The notes below the pieces were generated by a model. The model saw only the letters and a list, made by a program, of their open reading frames with translations. It had not been told where the DNA came from and ran no database searches. From Henckelia pumila (lineage: Eukaryota; Streptophyta; Magnoliopsida; Lamiales; Gesneriaceae), in contig NW_027331831.1 of the NCBI RefSeq assembly GCF_033568475.1, positions 7,378,001-7,442,000 of the forward strand: 64,000 bases of DNA, in the 5' to 3' direction. Positions 34,633 to 48,230 of this stretch are shown in pieces. Position numbers and translations under genes: made by a program. Within the stretch, counting starts at the first letter, position 1; each line of letters begins with the position of its first letter.

Positions 34633-36287
34633 TTTTTTTTTTTGGGGGTTTGGACCACAGATAGTGGATTTTCAATGGCGAGTAAATACAATCGTTGTCT
34701 GGTGCACAAATCCAAATTTTCGAATAGAAATTAATATTTTCTTGCACGTAATAAACTCTTTAATTTTCGGAGGTACGACATATGACTTTCTTTCATACTA
34801 ATTGAGTTCTTTAAAAAAAAGAAAAAAATGGGTTTAGATTATATAGTTAGTAGTGATGATAATTAGTGATAAAAGAATGAATAAGTGCATTCCACTATTA
34901 GATGCTCTTTTATAATTCTATGTTACTTGAATCTTTATTTTTGAAATGGGGAGCATAAAGCTTTTTCTCAGACAAAGCACATTCTCCACTTGCATAATGC
35001 ATTGTCTCCTTAACTTTTACCTTTGCCCTCTTTCTAATCCATTCTTTTTTTCTTTATTATTTTATTTTATTTTTCTTTTTTTCTGCTTTGGTCAATCTCT
35101 TGCAATCTGACAATTTTTGACCAAAACATATAAAGTGGACTAGGGAAAAAGGAACAGAGACTTGCCTGAATCGTCAATTTTAATTACTTGTTACCTAGGA
35201 TACCCTATGCCATCTTATTTGTCACTTTTTTTTTTTGCCCGTTCTTTTTTGTTTTATTGTTTTATCATTTTTTACATTCACGATACTCAATAACTATTCA
35301 ATAAAATAGATTACTGTGGGAATCTATCTTTAGAGTTTAGACTTTAGAGTCCCGATAAATGTGTTATATTTTAAGGTTTTAATTTAAATTGACAATTTTA
35401 AACACTATTTGCTTACATATTGAATTTGCTGTAATATATATGCTATGGGTATTTTCCGAATAAACAGATGACTTTCTGTGAAATTATTACCGTTTGAAAT
35501 CGAAGAAAGGAAGGATCTAGATGTATGAAATGTTTGCTGGTTGATAAACTTTTCAGAAGAGATTTCTTCATTTCAATCTTTACCCTAAAGTTAAGGCAGA
35601 TTTCAAGCATTTAATGTGGTTGGTTATTCAAATATTTCACATTAAACATCCCATTTCTTCACCTAATAATTTTGTACAAAACTCACTTAATTGGAATCAA
35701 TGTCTTTTTCTTTTTATTTTTCAACTTTATTTTCAAGAATTTGCAGTTGTCATGACCCACATTTCATGTGATCTGCTGTCCATTGAGAAGTGTGATAAAA
35801 GCCCAGCAATATCAATATTCTGTTATCATTTGGTCCTGTTAGTTGTTAATGACCCAATGTGTATAAATATTAAGATTTTATGTGATAATCTCATTATGCT
35901 GTTTGGATTAATAATCATTAAGACCACATCTTAAAAGGGATTTCAAATCATACATGGGAAATTCCAATAATAATGAATATATAAATCAAATACTACTATT
36001 TTTATAAAGAGAATTAAAACTTGATTTCTTTGTTTTTTTTTCATTTCGGATCTCAACTTAAGGACTGAATAATAAATAAACTCTATTTTACAGAGAAAGA
36101 GAGGGTAAAAAGTTCAATTGTACAAAAAAATGACCATAATAACCGATTAATTAGATAGATTCTCCTTTCAAAAAAAAAATTGGCCAAAATCTTCCCATTT
36201 TCTTCATTTCACTCCCCAACTTTTTACTCTCTCTTTCTCAAAGACTCCCGTGCCGTTACCGTCACATTCACAGTCCACGCCTCGCCG
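34633..36287. other. Intergenic DNA and 3' flank of the F-box gene
   Basis: No gene recognised. The last few hundred bases are the probable 3' UTR of the minus-strand F-box gene. A 106-codon frame at 35614-35934 shows no known motif. Confidence 0.45.
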
Positions 36288-37767
36288 TTAACTCTCCTCC
36301 ATCATCGCTTCTCCGCCGTTACCGTCGATATCAGCACCATGGCCATTGCCAGCGCCGTTAAAATAACCGTCGCCGTTATCGCCGTCCTCATCCGCCAGTC
36401 TTTCCACGGGTGCGCACTGTACCTTATGGCGCAGCTTCCAATCCAGCGCCTGGCATGCGCGAGAGCAGTAATTCACTGTTCCGCACACCGAACACCGGCG
36501 GAATTCATGCCTCCTGGTCTCGGGTCTCCCGCAACCCGAGTGGGAACACAGACGGAGCCCCGGACCCGGAGTGTTCCCAGTCTGATCCGAAAACCAATCG
36601 GCCAAAAACCGGTTCGCCGGATGAGCTTCCGGAGTTGGTACATTACACCCGAAATCACTCAACAACGGACACCCGCTGCCACCCACGTGGCGGTGGGGAT
36701 TCCAAGTCAGCCACGAGCTGGGCACGACGGCGGACGGAGCCGCCGCCAAGAAGGTGGCTAGCTCCCGCGCGTTGGCTTGGACTAAGAACCGACGTCCCTC
36801 GGCGACGTTCTGCTTCACTCCATAACCGTCTTGCAGACAGTGGCCAAGCTCCCGGAGTGCGTCTACGTGGCCGAGAAACGCGGCGCGGGCACACAAAGCA
36901 ACGCCTGCCCGTAGATCTTTATCGTTTTTCGAGCTGCCGCTGCCGTTGAACTGAACGATGGCGAGGGAGTAGAGGGCGGAAGCGTGAGATCCAATCGCGG
37001 CCTTCGCCATTAAGGATGCACCGCTTCCTCTGTTGTGCAAACAGTAGAAACGAATCTGTGGCCGGTAAAATTAATAAATCTCAGTACTTAATTAAATTCT
37101 TAAATAAATATAAATATTATCATTTAGACGTATAATCCAACAGTTGGCACATGCATCGAGAGTCATTAATTGCAATCTCAAACAAATTATATTAAAATTT
37201 TTATGAAACATTATCATCAAATCCGGAGGCAAAAACGCTAAAAAAAACAAAAAAAACACCAACCATGCCTAGAATGAAAGACGCTTCGATATTTCCCGCA
37301 TCAACGCATAGCTTGAGGAATCGATGAGCGGCCTCCGACCAGTTTTTGGCCTTCACTTGCAGCATTCTCTGGGAGGATTTGGATAACACCAGCGAATGGA
37401 GACCTAATCCGTTTAACCTTTTGCATCTGTTCGTAAGAAAAGTAAAATGAATTAAACTCAGATTCAAAAAAATCACGTTCACACAGAAAAAAAATGAAAG
37501 AAAAAAAAACACATACGTTATCAAAACATTGATCAAATCAGCAGGACAGGCGGCGGTAGAACTGAGTTTGCACAGAATAGTGAGCACAATATCGTCCGGC
37601 AAAGAATCAAACAAATCACGGCCACCGGCAACAATCTGAGGCGATTCCTTGAACATTATCCGGCGGCCGATTGAGTCTCCTCCGGCGACCTCCTCCAGTC
37701 TCCTCCTCTTCACGGCTGGGCACATATTCGGGTCTTTAGGATAACACACCCCTCTCCTGGTTCTCAT
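36288..37767 (-). CDS. F-box protein with Sel1-like repeats and MYND zinc finger (At1g67340 type)
   Basis: Three exons on the minus strand (37767-37517, 37426-37264, 37055-36288) join in phase to give 393 residues, close to Arabidopsis At1g67340. A basic N-terminus (KRRRLEE) precedes an F-box at about residues 50-90 (LFDSLPDDIVLTILCKLSS). Sel1/HCP-like helical repeats follow (WSEAAHRFLKLCVDAGNIEA, ASLMAKAAIGSHASALYSLA, AAFLGHVDALRELGHCLQDG). A MYND zinc finger lies at about 308-352 with Cys/His spacing CSHSGC..RCSVC..YCSRAC..H..QC. The tail is Gly/Asn/Asp-rich. F-box proteins recruit substrates to SCF ubiquitin ligases, and the Sel1 and MYND parts probably bind partners. The substrate is unknown. 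Exon 3 is GC-rich, so its antisense strand carries long chance frames. Confidence 0.94.
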
Positions 37768-37839
37768 GTGCGTGATTTTGTCTTCGTTAGAGATAAAGGG
37801 GGAAATGAGAAATGAAATGGGAATCGAGGGGATGTGACC

Positions 37840-37847
37840 ATATATAA
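37840..37847 (-). promoter_or_regulatory. TATA box of the F-box/MYND gene
   Basis: On the minus strand CTCTTATATATGG lies about 75 bp before the start codon. Inferred from position. Confidence 0.55.
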
Positions 37848-37849
37848 GA

Positions 37850-39085
37850 GGGCTCTTGGGGGGATCTGTCGGAAATACGAAATTGCCCCTGGGGCTGTTT
37901 CGCTTTTGTCAGTATTTTACCTACAGAACGTGGTCAAACGGCGTTGACCAGATCCCCGCACCCGTCGTCCTCTGTACCTCACTGCGGTGAAAAGTGAAAA
38001 CTCAATCTTTGGACAGCCTATTTTACAGTCTCATTGCTCTTGCTTTTTCCTTTTATATATATTTATTATATCTTAAATTGAATTGATTTGAAATCCGTTT
38101 TCATAATCTTTTTTTCATTAAATTCAAAATCTACCAAATCAAAACACGATAACGGAAATTATATACTTTATTTAAAATGCAACCAAACGAGTCTTGATTG
38201 TGTAAACTTTTGCCCATTAATTTTGGTGAATTTGTTTTCCAAGTAGTTATTTCTGTTTTGAACGAGCAAGGGAGATGATTGGAACCAAATAAAGATCAAC
38301 CGTGTAAACAATAAACAAAATAACGTGCTAAACCTTATTTGTGATCTTTTTTTTTTTGGTCTTTTATTAAAAAAATTGATATTGTATTACCCTAATTAAT
38401 CATGGTATTTTACGTTACTTTAGAAAAAAATTTATTGTTTCATAAGTCATGATCATGATATTTATATATTTTTTTTGAACAAATGATATTTATATTTTAT
38501 ACAAACGGATTATATAACTGTACAAGGGATTAGATATTACTATTGATGTGTGCTTTAACAAATCTTAACATTTGATTTTTTATAGAGCTATGTTGTTTTG
38601 CGTCACATCTATTTTCTTTACATTAAAATTTTTTTTCGATATTTTCTGATAACTCTCCATGTAGTATAACATATTTGAGATTAAATACTAAGTTAGTGTT
38701 TGAGAAAATTTATAGGAAACGTACCTCAATTTTTTTTTCTTAACAAATTTTTTCAGATTTGTTCTTGTCTCTTAGAAGAGCTCGTGATGATGCACATTAT
38801 AATAGTGAGATTTGGAAATTGGAATTATGATTATATAAGTTAGTTTATGAAAATAAATGGCCATTAAAAGGAGAGTGCGGTTGACGTGTAGTGGGATGAG
38901 AGTGGGGGAGCGTGTTGGTAATAATAAAATAACAAAGTCGGGTAGCAAATTCTGGACATCTCCAACCACTGAAGGTCAAATGAGTGATTCAGCAAAAACA
39001 GAGCTTCAGTTAAACTTGTTTGTTTTTACTTGCCATTTTATGTAAGCTTGTGAAATCCCTTTTCCAACCTTTCCTTTGCTTTTTT
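37850..39085. other. F-box gene promoter region and intergenic DNA
   Basis: Around 37930-37960 there are two TTGAC-core words in a short GC-richer patch (ggtcaaacggcgttgacc) that could be W-box-like WRKY sites of the F-box gene. Otherwise AT-rich and gene-free. Confidence 0.4.
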
Positions 39086-39106
39086 TTTTTTTTTTTTTTT
39101 CAATCT

Positions 39107-39337
39107 GCCCCCAGGATACAGCTGGACTGGCAAAGACCTTGGTGAAAAAGAAGGTGACGAGTGTTCGAATCTCGTAAAAGGTGTATTTGGCCTTGTTTAT
39201 CGCGCTTGCGAGTCTTCCTCTCCTTGGGTACTTACCTGGCCAGACATAACCCTGATTTACCTCCCTTTACACCGGGGCTTGGGGCGGTTCTGTGTGGGGC
39301 CCTTGGGGGTGGGGCTCACCCTTTTTTTTTTTTTTTT
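39107..39337 (+). mobile_element. Au/p-SINE-like SINE ending in a T tract
   Basis: A tRNA-like head with GGATACAGCTGGACTGGC and a B box-like GTGTTCGAATCTC, then a GC-rich body (CTTACCTGGCCAGAC, ACCGGGGCTTGGGGCGG, GGGTGGGGCTCACCC) and a T tract. Both flanks are a long T run followed by caatct (39081-39106 and 39322-39343), so the insertion duplicated a (T)nCAATCT target. Much GC-richer than its surroundings. Confidence 0.75.
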
Positions 39338-39343
39338 CAATCT

Positions 39344-42300
39344 CTTCTTTACCAACACATCTCGCCATTCACATGAAATCAACCCTTTATATCCCTCTAT
39401 TTATCATTCGCATGAGTCAATGGGCTTCTGATTAATGTGGAATGGCTCCCTTTCGGGGTCAACCATTTTTAAAATCAACCCTTTATGTTTTATTTTTTTT
39501 TATTTTAAAAATTACTGATTTACAAAGGTCAAATAACATCTTGTACTATTATTTATACACGAGTAATATGTATCATTTGTCACAAACCAAAAATGTATAA
39601 GTCATTTTAATTTTTCAGTAATAATTTATAGCCATGTGTTGAGAACGTTCGATAATATAATAGTTTCTCGTGTCAGCCAGAAATTTACGATAATATATTT
39701 GATTGATATCATCAATTTCCCTACGTGCGTTGTAAAATGTCAAGTGGAATATATTATATATGTAAACGATATGGTATTCATATATTTTTTTCACCAGCGA
39801 AAGGTCGAATTTTGGGGAAAGGAGGTTAATGTGAAATTTAATAATTGTCGATCAGAGCATTGAATGCAATTTATATATGTCATAACAACTAATGACAACA
39901 TTTTAAAAACAGTTGACGGTATAAATGTACATAAAAATAGGAAAACAAATTGAGTAGTTAGAATAAATTTATAGCAAGCGATAAAAACAAGTTAAAATCA
40001 TTAAAAAGGATCGATAGAAAAATGAAAGATAAGTTTTTTATGAGACCGTGTCACCTATTTTTATTCGCAAGACGGATAACCTGACTTATATTTATTATAT
40101 AAAATAAGAGATTCGTTTCACAAAATTTAACCATTGAACTGTCTCATGAGAATATTTGCTTAAAATGAATTGACACAAAATAAATTAGAAAGTTAAATGA
40201 ATCTTGACCATACGATTTTTTTTTTATATTAAGCGGAATAAATTTGAAAAAAAAATATGGAATAATCTAGAAGCATTGATTATGATGAATAAATCCATGA
40301 GGAAAGCAGGCCTATCTGAGGTTTATTAATTGAAAAAATTATTGAATCAATAATATATCTTTAAAAAAAATTTACATCAATAATTTTTTTGAATAATATC
40401 CAAATTAATCGATTCGCTGCAAAAATGATCCAAGGCAAGTGGACGCATGAGTCATTTAATTATTTTTATTTTGTATATAAATATCGATAAGAAAAATAGA
40501 AAAAATATTGGGATATTGAAGGAGAAGGATAGGATAGGAATGGATAAGTTGAGGGATGACGTGGATCTCGATCCGTTTACTTCAACCACTCATGTGAAGC
40601 CACGTGGGACCCATTGAAAAGTCAGCTAGGACATGTTGGAAATCCATTACTCCAAGAGTACATTTCTTGAGACGTCTAACTCAAATTACTTGGACAATAA
40701 TAATTCCAATATAAAGGTAATCATACCGTCAAAAAAATATATAAAGGTGATTATAGGTAAATTTCTTCTTTTGTTTTTTTTTAAAAAAATCTTAATATTA
40801 AGTGATTGAATATATAATTGTTAAATTAATTTTTAGAAAAAAAAATGAGGTCTATTCACATAAAAAACCGTATGGATTCTTAAAGAATATAAGTCAGTTT
40901 GGTTCGAGGAATAAAAAGATTAAAAAAATATGTTTTTAAAGCTAAATTTCAAATTTTTAGATTTTTCGCTAATTATATTAAAGTAAAAAAATATTTTTCA
41001 ATACAAAATTGCTTTTTTTTTTATGACAAAAACATTAAAAAAATTGAACTTATTTAACTATTTTTGTTCAAGTTACAATTTATGTATCTGAACTCAAGGA
41101 CGGATCTAGCTTAGGTCAGTCCTAAGCTGTAGCCCACCTCAAAATATTTTTATTATATATGTAATTTTTTTATTTAATCCAATAAAACTCAATTTTCACA
41201 CCGGAAGCTTAGCACATTTTCTTAATTCTAGTGCACAACTTCATTTTGGGGAGGAAAATTGCATTTTGGTCCAGCAAATGTGTCATTTTTTTATTTTGAT
41301 TCTCCATGTTATCAAATTTCAGTTTTAATCACACAAATTTTTTTGGTAATTCTAGTTTTTTTATTGGATGTGCTAATGCGACACTATTTACTCTAGTGTC
41401 ATACCAGTACTGTATTGTTTTCATGTCAAAGCCAAGTCGAAAGAAAGATGACAGTTACAAAAAAAAAAAAACAAAGATATGAAACTAAAATTGAAATTTG
41501 AGATAAACATATAGGACCAAAAACACGGATTTTCTATTTTTTGTGAGTAGTACAATGTAATGATTTTTTTTGTAATATATAATTTATTGATTAAGTTCAA
41601 GCCCATCTCATGACCTCTAATTCCTGGATCAATCCGTGATTACTGAACTGGTTCATAATACGATGGTTTGTCTACTTTTTGTCTTCTTAGTGAAATAATT
41701 ATCGATAAAACGATGAAACACGTCAAAAGCTTTTCAAATCTCCCATTTCATTCAAATTATTATTAAAATTACCATAAAAACACCTATCAAAATCATTTTC
41801 ATAAATGGTCGGCATTGACAATTATTTCCACTCGTACATGATTACGACCTTAATTGGGATCACCAAGCGTCTGATTTTAATGTTTCGTGTTTTAAATTTA
41901 TCACTATTTTAATGATCTTGACCACGTTTCATTATCGGGTGATTATTTATTTACTAAATTCTCTTAATCAGACGTTAGTTTTGGTTGTTGGCTCCTGTTT
42001 AAACGTACTGATGAAATCATTGTATCCTAATAAAAATTAAATTAATTGTCATGAATGGTCAAAAATGTGTTTTACAAGTATATTAACAAATGATTGTTTA
42101 TTGTTAAATTAATAAAGGATCAAATATTTGACCCAAGCCGTAACTAGTACTTGGCGCTCCTAACTGCTCTTCTGAAGCTCAAGTCAAACGCGGTGCAATA
42201 TATTCTCACGTTTACTTAATTTATTCACTTTTGAGGTACATAAATGTTGTAAATGCTTTTATATCTTAATTTACCATAATGATATATTTATATGTTATAT

Positions 42301-45300
42301 TATATAAGGTGATCATGAAGATATATATATAGCCATATTTTCCTTAGAATTTTGATAATTTCCTACATTTGAATTCAAAATTCAAATTTCAAATAGTTTT
42401 CATGAACCCCGTAACATAAACCTAATGCTAGTCGTGTGCTGTGCTATGGCGCCTGAGATGTAGGCCTAGGTGGGCATGTAATCCCCATTAGTATGTATAC
42501 CTTCGACTCTGGAGCTCAAGAGCATAGTGATGACGACCGGTCTAGAACTAACGGTTTCATGATGTTTGTGATAGTTTTTCTAAAATTTTATAAAAAAAAG
42601 CTCAAAAGTGTTTCCTAAAAATAATCTAAACATTATACCACGCTAGCCGACTTGTGCTTATTGATTAAAGTGTGTGTGACTATAATATTTCAAAAGCTGG
42701 AAGCTAATTTTTAGTTATAATTATAGTACTGTATGAGTTAGCAACGTGATCAATAGGGAGCATGTACAAATTACAAACTCTCCAACAGACATTCATAATT
42801 TAAATTTTATGTAATTTTGTGTTGAATAAATTAAATGTGTCAACCTAAATCATAGTTACTCGATCGTCACCAAAAGTTTTGGATTTTGTTGGAGAAATGA
42901 AACCAGTAATTTATGGGATAATGCAAGTGACACTGACCAGTCACTTTTTTGTATTTAATTTCCACTTAATTTATGTAGTTGTAAAACCTTTTAACCATTC
43001 TTAAATTAAATTTGATAGCTCTTTCTATGTAATTTGTCTTCGAGTCTATCACTTACCTATGAACTGTGACTACGCAACCAACAGTACTATGGCCAATGGC
43101 CGACTTGTCTCAAATGACTATTTTCCAAGAGGGGGACGTAATTATACAATGTTCAATTATATATATAATAATTATTGTATATATGTTACCATCAACTTTT
43201 TCAATAGCGGGGAAATTTGCGACCTTATATTTACAATTAAATGGTGGAAAACTAATCAGGGTGGTCCGTTCCTTTTCTTTTAGCCAATTTTTTTTATGTA
43301 AGATTATTTTTGTTAGAAAATCTAAAATAAAATCAAATTGAATCGGGTGAATTGTGCGTGTCATTCATACATTTCTTCTATTTTAAAATTAATATTAATT
43401 ACACATTAGGTTTAATTAACTCAGACGATCGAGCATTATATTAGCTATTTAATCACGTTAGGAAGACTAATTAATTATAATATATATCTAAGCATGCTTA
43501 CAAATTAGGTGAAAGTTTTAGTAATTACGAGCGTACTTTAATTGATTAATATTTGATTAGACGGGGTTGACTAACTACAAAAACTTAATTTCCCGTTCTC
43601 ATTAATTAATTATTGGTTGATAAATTGGCAGGCGGGAACAACACTTGCTAATGTTTGGTGTACGTGCATGCATGCAGGCTTCGCATTACCAAAATTAAAA
43701 TTAATTTTTTTTTTTAAAATCAGCATAATTTATTATTTTGTGGCCGCCTTTGGGACATAACTCGCACCACAGCACACCACCTGGTATTTTCCTAGTTATT
43801 TAAGGCATAGTTTTTCAGGCTTACACGTGTCAAGCTGTGATGATTTCTCTTTCGATCCTTCCACCGCTCGGAATTTGGACTTGACCATAAATATTTCTAG
43901 TTTTTTTTTTGGACAGAATAAATCTTTCTAGTTACTCTCAAATTATTCGGTGAGTTTTGGAGTGATTATTTTTATGGAAATAATTTAAATTTCAATTAAT
44001 ATTTCATTATGTTAATGGAAAAAAAAATATTTTAAATTTTCAATATATATTAATATCAATTAACTTATAAAAAGTCTGTAAATTTAAAGAATATTTTTAG
44101 CCCGATCGATCAACCATAATTGGGAATTCGGTTTGGCTTTGCCACATGAGTTGGCTATGAAATATACATGTGGGTGCTTAATTAAGTAGGTGTATGCTCG
44201 TCGTATCAAAATTTATATAAATATATGTTTAATATATTGAGCACTCATTTATGAATATCTATTTTGACATTGTTGATGTGACATTATGTATATCCAATAA
44301 ACAAATTCAACATCAACTGATAATCACGATTAATGATCAACATATCAAAACTCTACTATATATAATGTATATATACGAATCTATTTATTGGTTAATTTAT
44401 AATTTTAGCTCATTATAATGTACTTTGTTAAATTTTTGTCATTTTTCACGAGAGCGCTGACTTTAAGTATTGCATCCTCAACGTTATAACTTGCATCCAA
44501 AATCACCCTCCGATCCTTGGGTCCTCACCTCACTTCAACGCTTGCCGTTCGTTTTTATTAACGAAGGTATGTTTTTAAACTACACAAATACTTCCGAGGC
44601 ACAACAATTTCATTTACATCTAATTTGTGTAAATCGAAATTTATTCATGCATTAATTGATACGTGGCTAAACGTAAATTAGTGGATTAAAGTAAATTTGA
44701 CTCTATCGCGAACGAACTTTTACTTTAGAGTAGATTTCAAGGGTAAAATTCACATGCATGGTCTGGTTTATCGTACAAACAAATTTTAGTAGAGTTAATA
44801 TGTGATCGGTACTCATGAATCCAAAAATGAAGAAATAAAATAATAATGTATAAACTGATTCCGAATCTTAAAGCAAGAATGTGATTCTCTGAAGCTTAAA
44901 TTAGAAAGTTTGTTGTAATGTGAAGTGTGTATATTGTTCATTGGACCCACTTTTTGTTGGGAAGTTCGGGGACAGCTGAGTTTGCTACCCTTTTTATGGC
45001 TTCTTCCTATTTCGATTTAACTTTATCCCATTCTACATAGAAGCTAATTGCACTCTATGATTTATACTTGTAAATTCAAAATTTTAATTTGGTATCATAT
45101 ATATGATTATATATATATATATAAGTTTTGCTTCATTATTTATTCATGTGTACACATCTTGTATCTATGATTAGTTTTGTTTCGACACTTATTCTAGGAT
45201 AACGAATGGAAAAACTTATAAATTTTGATTTATTTTTCAACCAAGATGATCGATCGTCCTGTTTCTCCAGGCTCGGGAGCGAAAGTTGTTATGTATTTTG

Positions 45301-46064
45301 TTGGAATATGATGTTTTATAATTAAATAAATATATTAATTTAGTAAATACGAATTTTATTTTTGGGAGCTGGTTGATTCATCATTCGTTCTGTTTTTGGC
45401 GAAATCAAGGGCATAATTTTGGGTACGGCAAAATTGGGTGTTTGACCATCTTGGCTCGTGTGATGCATCCCCCTGGCTAAGCCCTTAGTTACTTATGCGA
45501 TATGCCTAAAGCAATTCAATTTCTTCGAATTCAGCTCAATTAATTAAAGTAAATCTTTCGATTGTGTTGATTATTAATTATTACAAACAACCATAATTTA
45601 ATATCTTATTCTTAGCTTCGGAGATCAATTTTGCAATAGCATGTCTCTTGTCCGTGAGAATCTGAGATGAGTTGCATGGTTCATATCATGTATCCAGAGT
45701 AAAAAATAATAATTTTTACATATAATTAAAAGTAACGTATGGAAAATGGATTTTATGATATGAATATTCTAATGACCCTCAAGCACTTATCACTTTCTTT
45801 TTATGTACTCTTATTACGTTGGGGATCTAACTTAAATTTTTTTAAGGTTTATAAGGCGAGACATGGATTGGAGTGTGGAGAGAAAGAAACATGGGCAGAG
45901 GATGTTGCTTGACGCATTTGTTAGGATTACCTCGTAATTTGGCACACGCCTACGCACGTGATGTGTGTGTGTGTGATTGTTGCTCATGTATAATTTTCCT
46001 TTGAGTCTTGTCCAAGCCGAATTTTTCATCTTTGCTAAATCATTATTGAAATTTTAATTTGAGG
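39344..46064. other. Gene-poor AT-rich DNA
   Basis: No gene or RNA gene recognised in 6.7 kb. Open frames here are short and without known motifs. One foldback repeat at 41.3 kb is listed separately. Confidence 0.45.
41255..41535. repeat. Foldback repeat, 'TTTTGGTCC...TTTCAGTTTTA' family, copy 1
   Basis: A left arm (ttgcattttggtccagcaaatgtgtc...ttcagttttaatcac) is loosely inverted at the right (gaaactaaaattgaaatttgag..aggaccaaaaac). Same design as the copies at 47920 and 54140. Confidence 0.55.
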
Positions 46065-46890
46065 GGTAAATTGCCAGAGCAAAGGTATATTGTACTGTAT
46101 CGTATCGTATCGAAAATCATATACTGTATATCATATCGAAAATTACGGTATAAAAAAATATTATACCTACAGTACCGTACTGAAACTTTCGGTATGCAGA
46201 GATTTTCGATACATATTATCATACTGATTATACCATAATATTATGGTATACTGAGATTTCAGGGTATCAGTCTATACCGTTTTATATCGAAAAAATTTAT
46301 ATTTTTTAAAGTTTATAAATTATTTGTATAAAAATATTATATATTTTTCGTTCTATTTCGATAAATATCAAAATTTTCAAATTTCATATCCTTAGGCTAC
46401 GTTTACTTTGAATGATGGGATTGAACAATGATAGATTAAAGTATGATTATTAATATAATTTGATATGATAGAGAGTGATTATGGATAAATAATAATATGT
46501 TTAGTTGGATGGATTAATTTTGGGATTGAAATGATAATTAAGAACAAATTACGATTTTACCATTTAGCTATCATAATAATATATGTTCGGCAAAGAAGGA
46601 AAGAAGGTGGAAGATAAAAAGGAAGGACATAATTGATTTTTTTCATTCTCTCACTCCATAATATTTATAATCCCATTAAAAATTTAGGACTAAAAATCAT
46701 CTCTCAATCCTATCATTAACGGGCCTAAAGATTTATACCATTTTTCAATTTTGCAAGTAAACATAGGATTAGTTGGTATTATCTATGATATCCTTCATTT
46801 ATCAAGGCAAGTAAACGCAGCCTTATGGTACCGAAAATTCGGTGTTTTTTCTGATACGGTAACCTAGGTATTTTTTCCAACTCTAAATTT
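46065..46890. repeat. hAT-like repeat with 'GGTATACCG' words, split by a MITE
   Basis: Left part (46080-46390) and right part (46825-46875) are full of tatcgtatcgaaaat, tcggtatgc, ggtaccgaaaattcggt and tacggtaacc words. These are typical of a common plant non-autonomous hAT family. The two parts are separated by the Tourist-like element at 46395-46822. Outer ends are not sharply defined. Confidence 0.5.
46395..46822. mobile_element. Tourist-like (PIF/Harbinger) MITE
   Basis: Ends GGCTACGTTTACTT and AAGTAAACGCAGCC are inverted repeats (one mismatch over 14 bp), flanked on both sides by TTA (46392-46394 and 46823-46825), the hallmark 3-bp target duplication. 428 bp, non-coding, inserted into another repeat. 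Confidence 0.85.
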
Positions 46891-47919
46891 CAAATAAAAA
46901 AGTTTTAAATCTCATAAAAATTACTACGCAGTAACTATGGTTATTCATTCGGTTAAAATTGTCGGAACCAAATCGGAAACCGAAAACGAATCAATGGTTC
47001 GATTTTATGTGAAAATGCCTCATAAAAAATAATTATTCAATACAATTACATGTAAATTGTAATGAATTGGAATTATTGGGAATACTTCCATTAAAAATTA
47101 ATCCATTCTCTGATACTCCATGTATAATATGACGGGTTACTTTTGGAAAAAGTAATTGAGAGGATATGAAAATTATGGGGAATTTTGAAGGAGCAAATTA
47201 GGAGTATCCGCTTCCCGCAATCACGGTACCTCCCGTAAATAGAAATTTGGTTGGTGTAGTCAACACCGTTGGATCACTCGCCCTTTGTTTGTATGCCATC
47301 TGAACCGTTCATTTTAATTTATTGTTTCCATCCATCGTGCTGCTATGTTTGTAAAAGAGCTGACTGAGTTTGACCAAATTTGACATCATTTGCTCGCATA
47401 AGGAAGACTGCTTCCACACGCAATTCCAAATTTTTTGTTTCGTAAAACTTCCAAAATTATTAACTATTAATTTTTTCTGAAATTCTCACAGAAAATTTTC
47501 GTATAATTTTATTTAATAATTTATATACTATTACATATTTATCCAAATATCATAATTTTTTTTAGACAAGCAAATTGAACTGTTTTTCGTTTCAAAGCGT
47601 TTGAATGGAGGGATGTTCACCGTCAGTTTTCCCTTCACCAATGCATGTAATAATTGCGATAGATTTTTAGTTTTTTACTACCAATTTAGGTTCCCAAATC
47701 CTATGAAGCTCATGATATACCAAACTTGGCCGTGTAAGCAAGAGTGAGGTTGCTTTTTGCCTGCTCGTTTAGGGACAAAACCATATTTTTACCTTTACGT
47801 GCATGGTAAGTGAGGTCAAAGATTAATCACCCTATCTTATTTCGGTCATTACCCAAAACTTTGACATGAAGAAATTACTGCATGCCAAAACTTAACTCGT
47901 ACCCAAAACTAGTAGCTCT
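46891..47919. other. Gene-free intergenic DNA
   Basis: No gene or definable repeat seen. Confidence 0.45.
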
Positions 47920-48230
47920 TGATTTTAGTCATGTAATGTAAGTAATTGGTCGGCCGTTTGCGATTTCAATCTTTTATATTTTTAGATTTCAGTTTTAATT
48001 CGCTGTCTTTAATTTTTTTGGCAATTTTAGTCCTTTTTCGACGTGACGCTGACGTGATACCAATTCAGTGTTGATGTGGAGCTGATGTGTACAGTGTCAT
48101 GTAAGCATTTTCGAATAAAAAGGACCAAAATTGCAAAAAATCAGAACATGTAGGACTAAAACTGAAATATGAAAACATAGAGGACCAAAATCGCAAAATG
48201 ACAAACATACATGACCAAATTTGCAATTTT
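47920..48230. repeat. Foldback repeat, 'TTTTGGTCC...TTTCAGTTTTA' family, copy 2
   Basis: The right arm reads, inverted, ttgcaaatttggtcatgtatg..ttgcgattttggtcctc..ttcagttttagtcc..ttgcaattttggtcc. The left arm has matching, more diverged words (tttgcgatttcaatc, ttcagttttaattc, ggcaattttagtcc). The centre has gacgtgacgctgacgtg words. Best-preserved copy of the family in this window. Confidence 0.7.

Noticed and set aside
34346-34801. Several open frames around the CTTTT microsatellite
   Set aside because: Three frames on the plus strand and one on the minus strand are driven by the simple repeat. No conserved motif.
36180-36949. Long plus-strand open frames (193 and 179 codons) opposite the F-box/MYND gene
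   Set aside because: They are antisense to GC-rich exon 3, which has clear F-box, Sel1 and MYND motifs. The antisense proteins are Arg/Pro-rich with no family.
39161-39376. 71-codon frame in the GC-rich patch at 39.2 kb
   Set aside because: It lies inside the SINE at 39107-39337.
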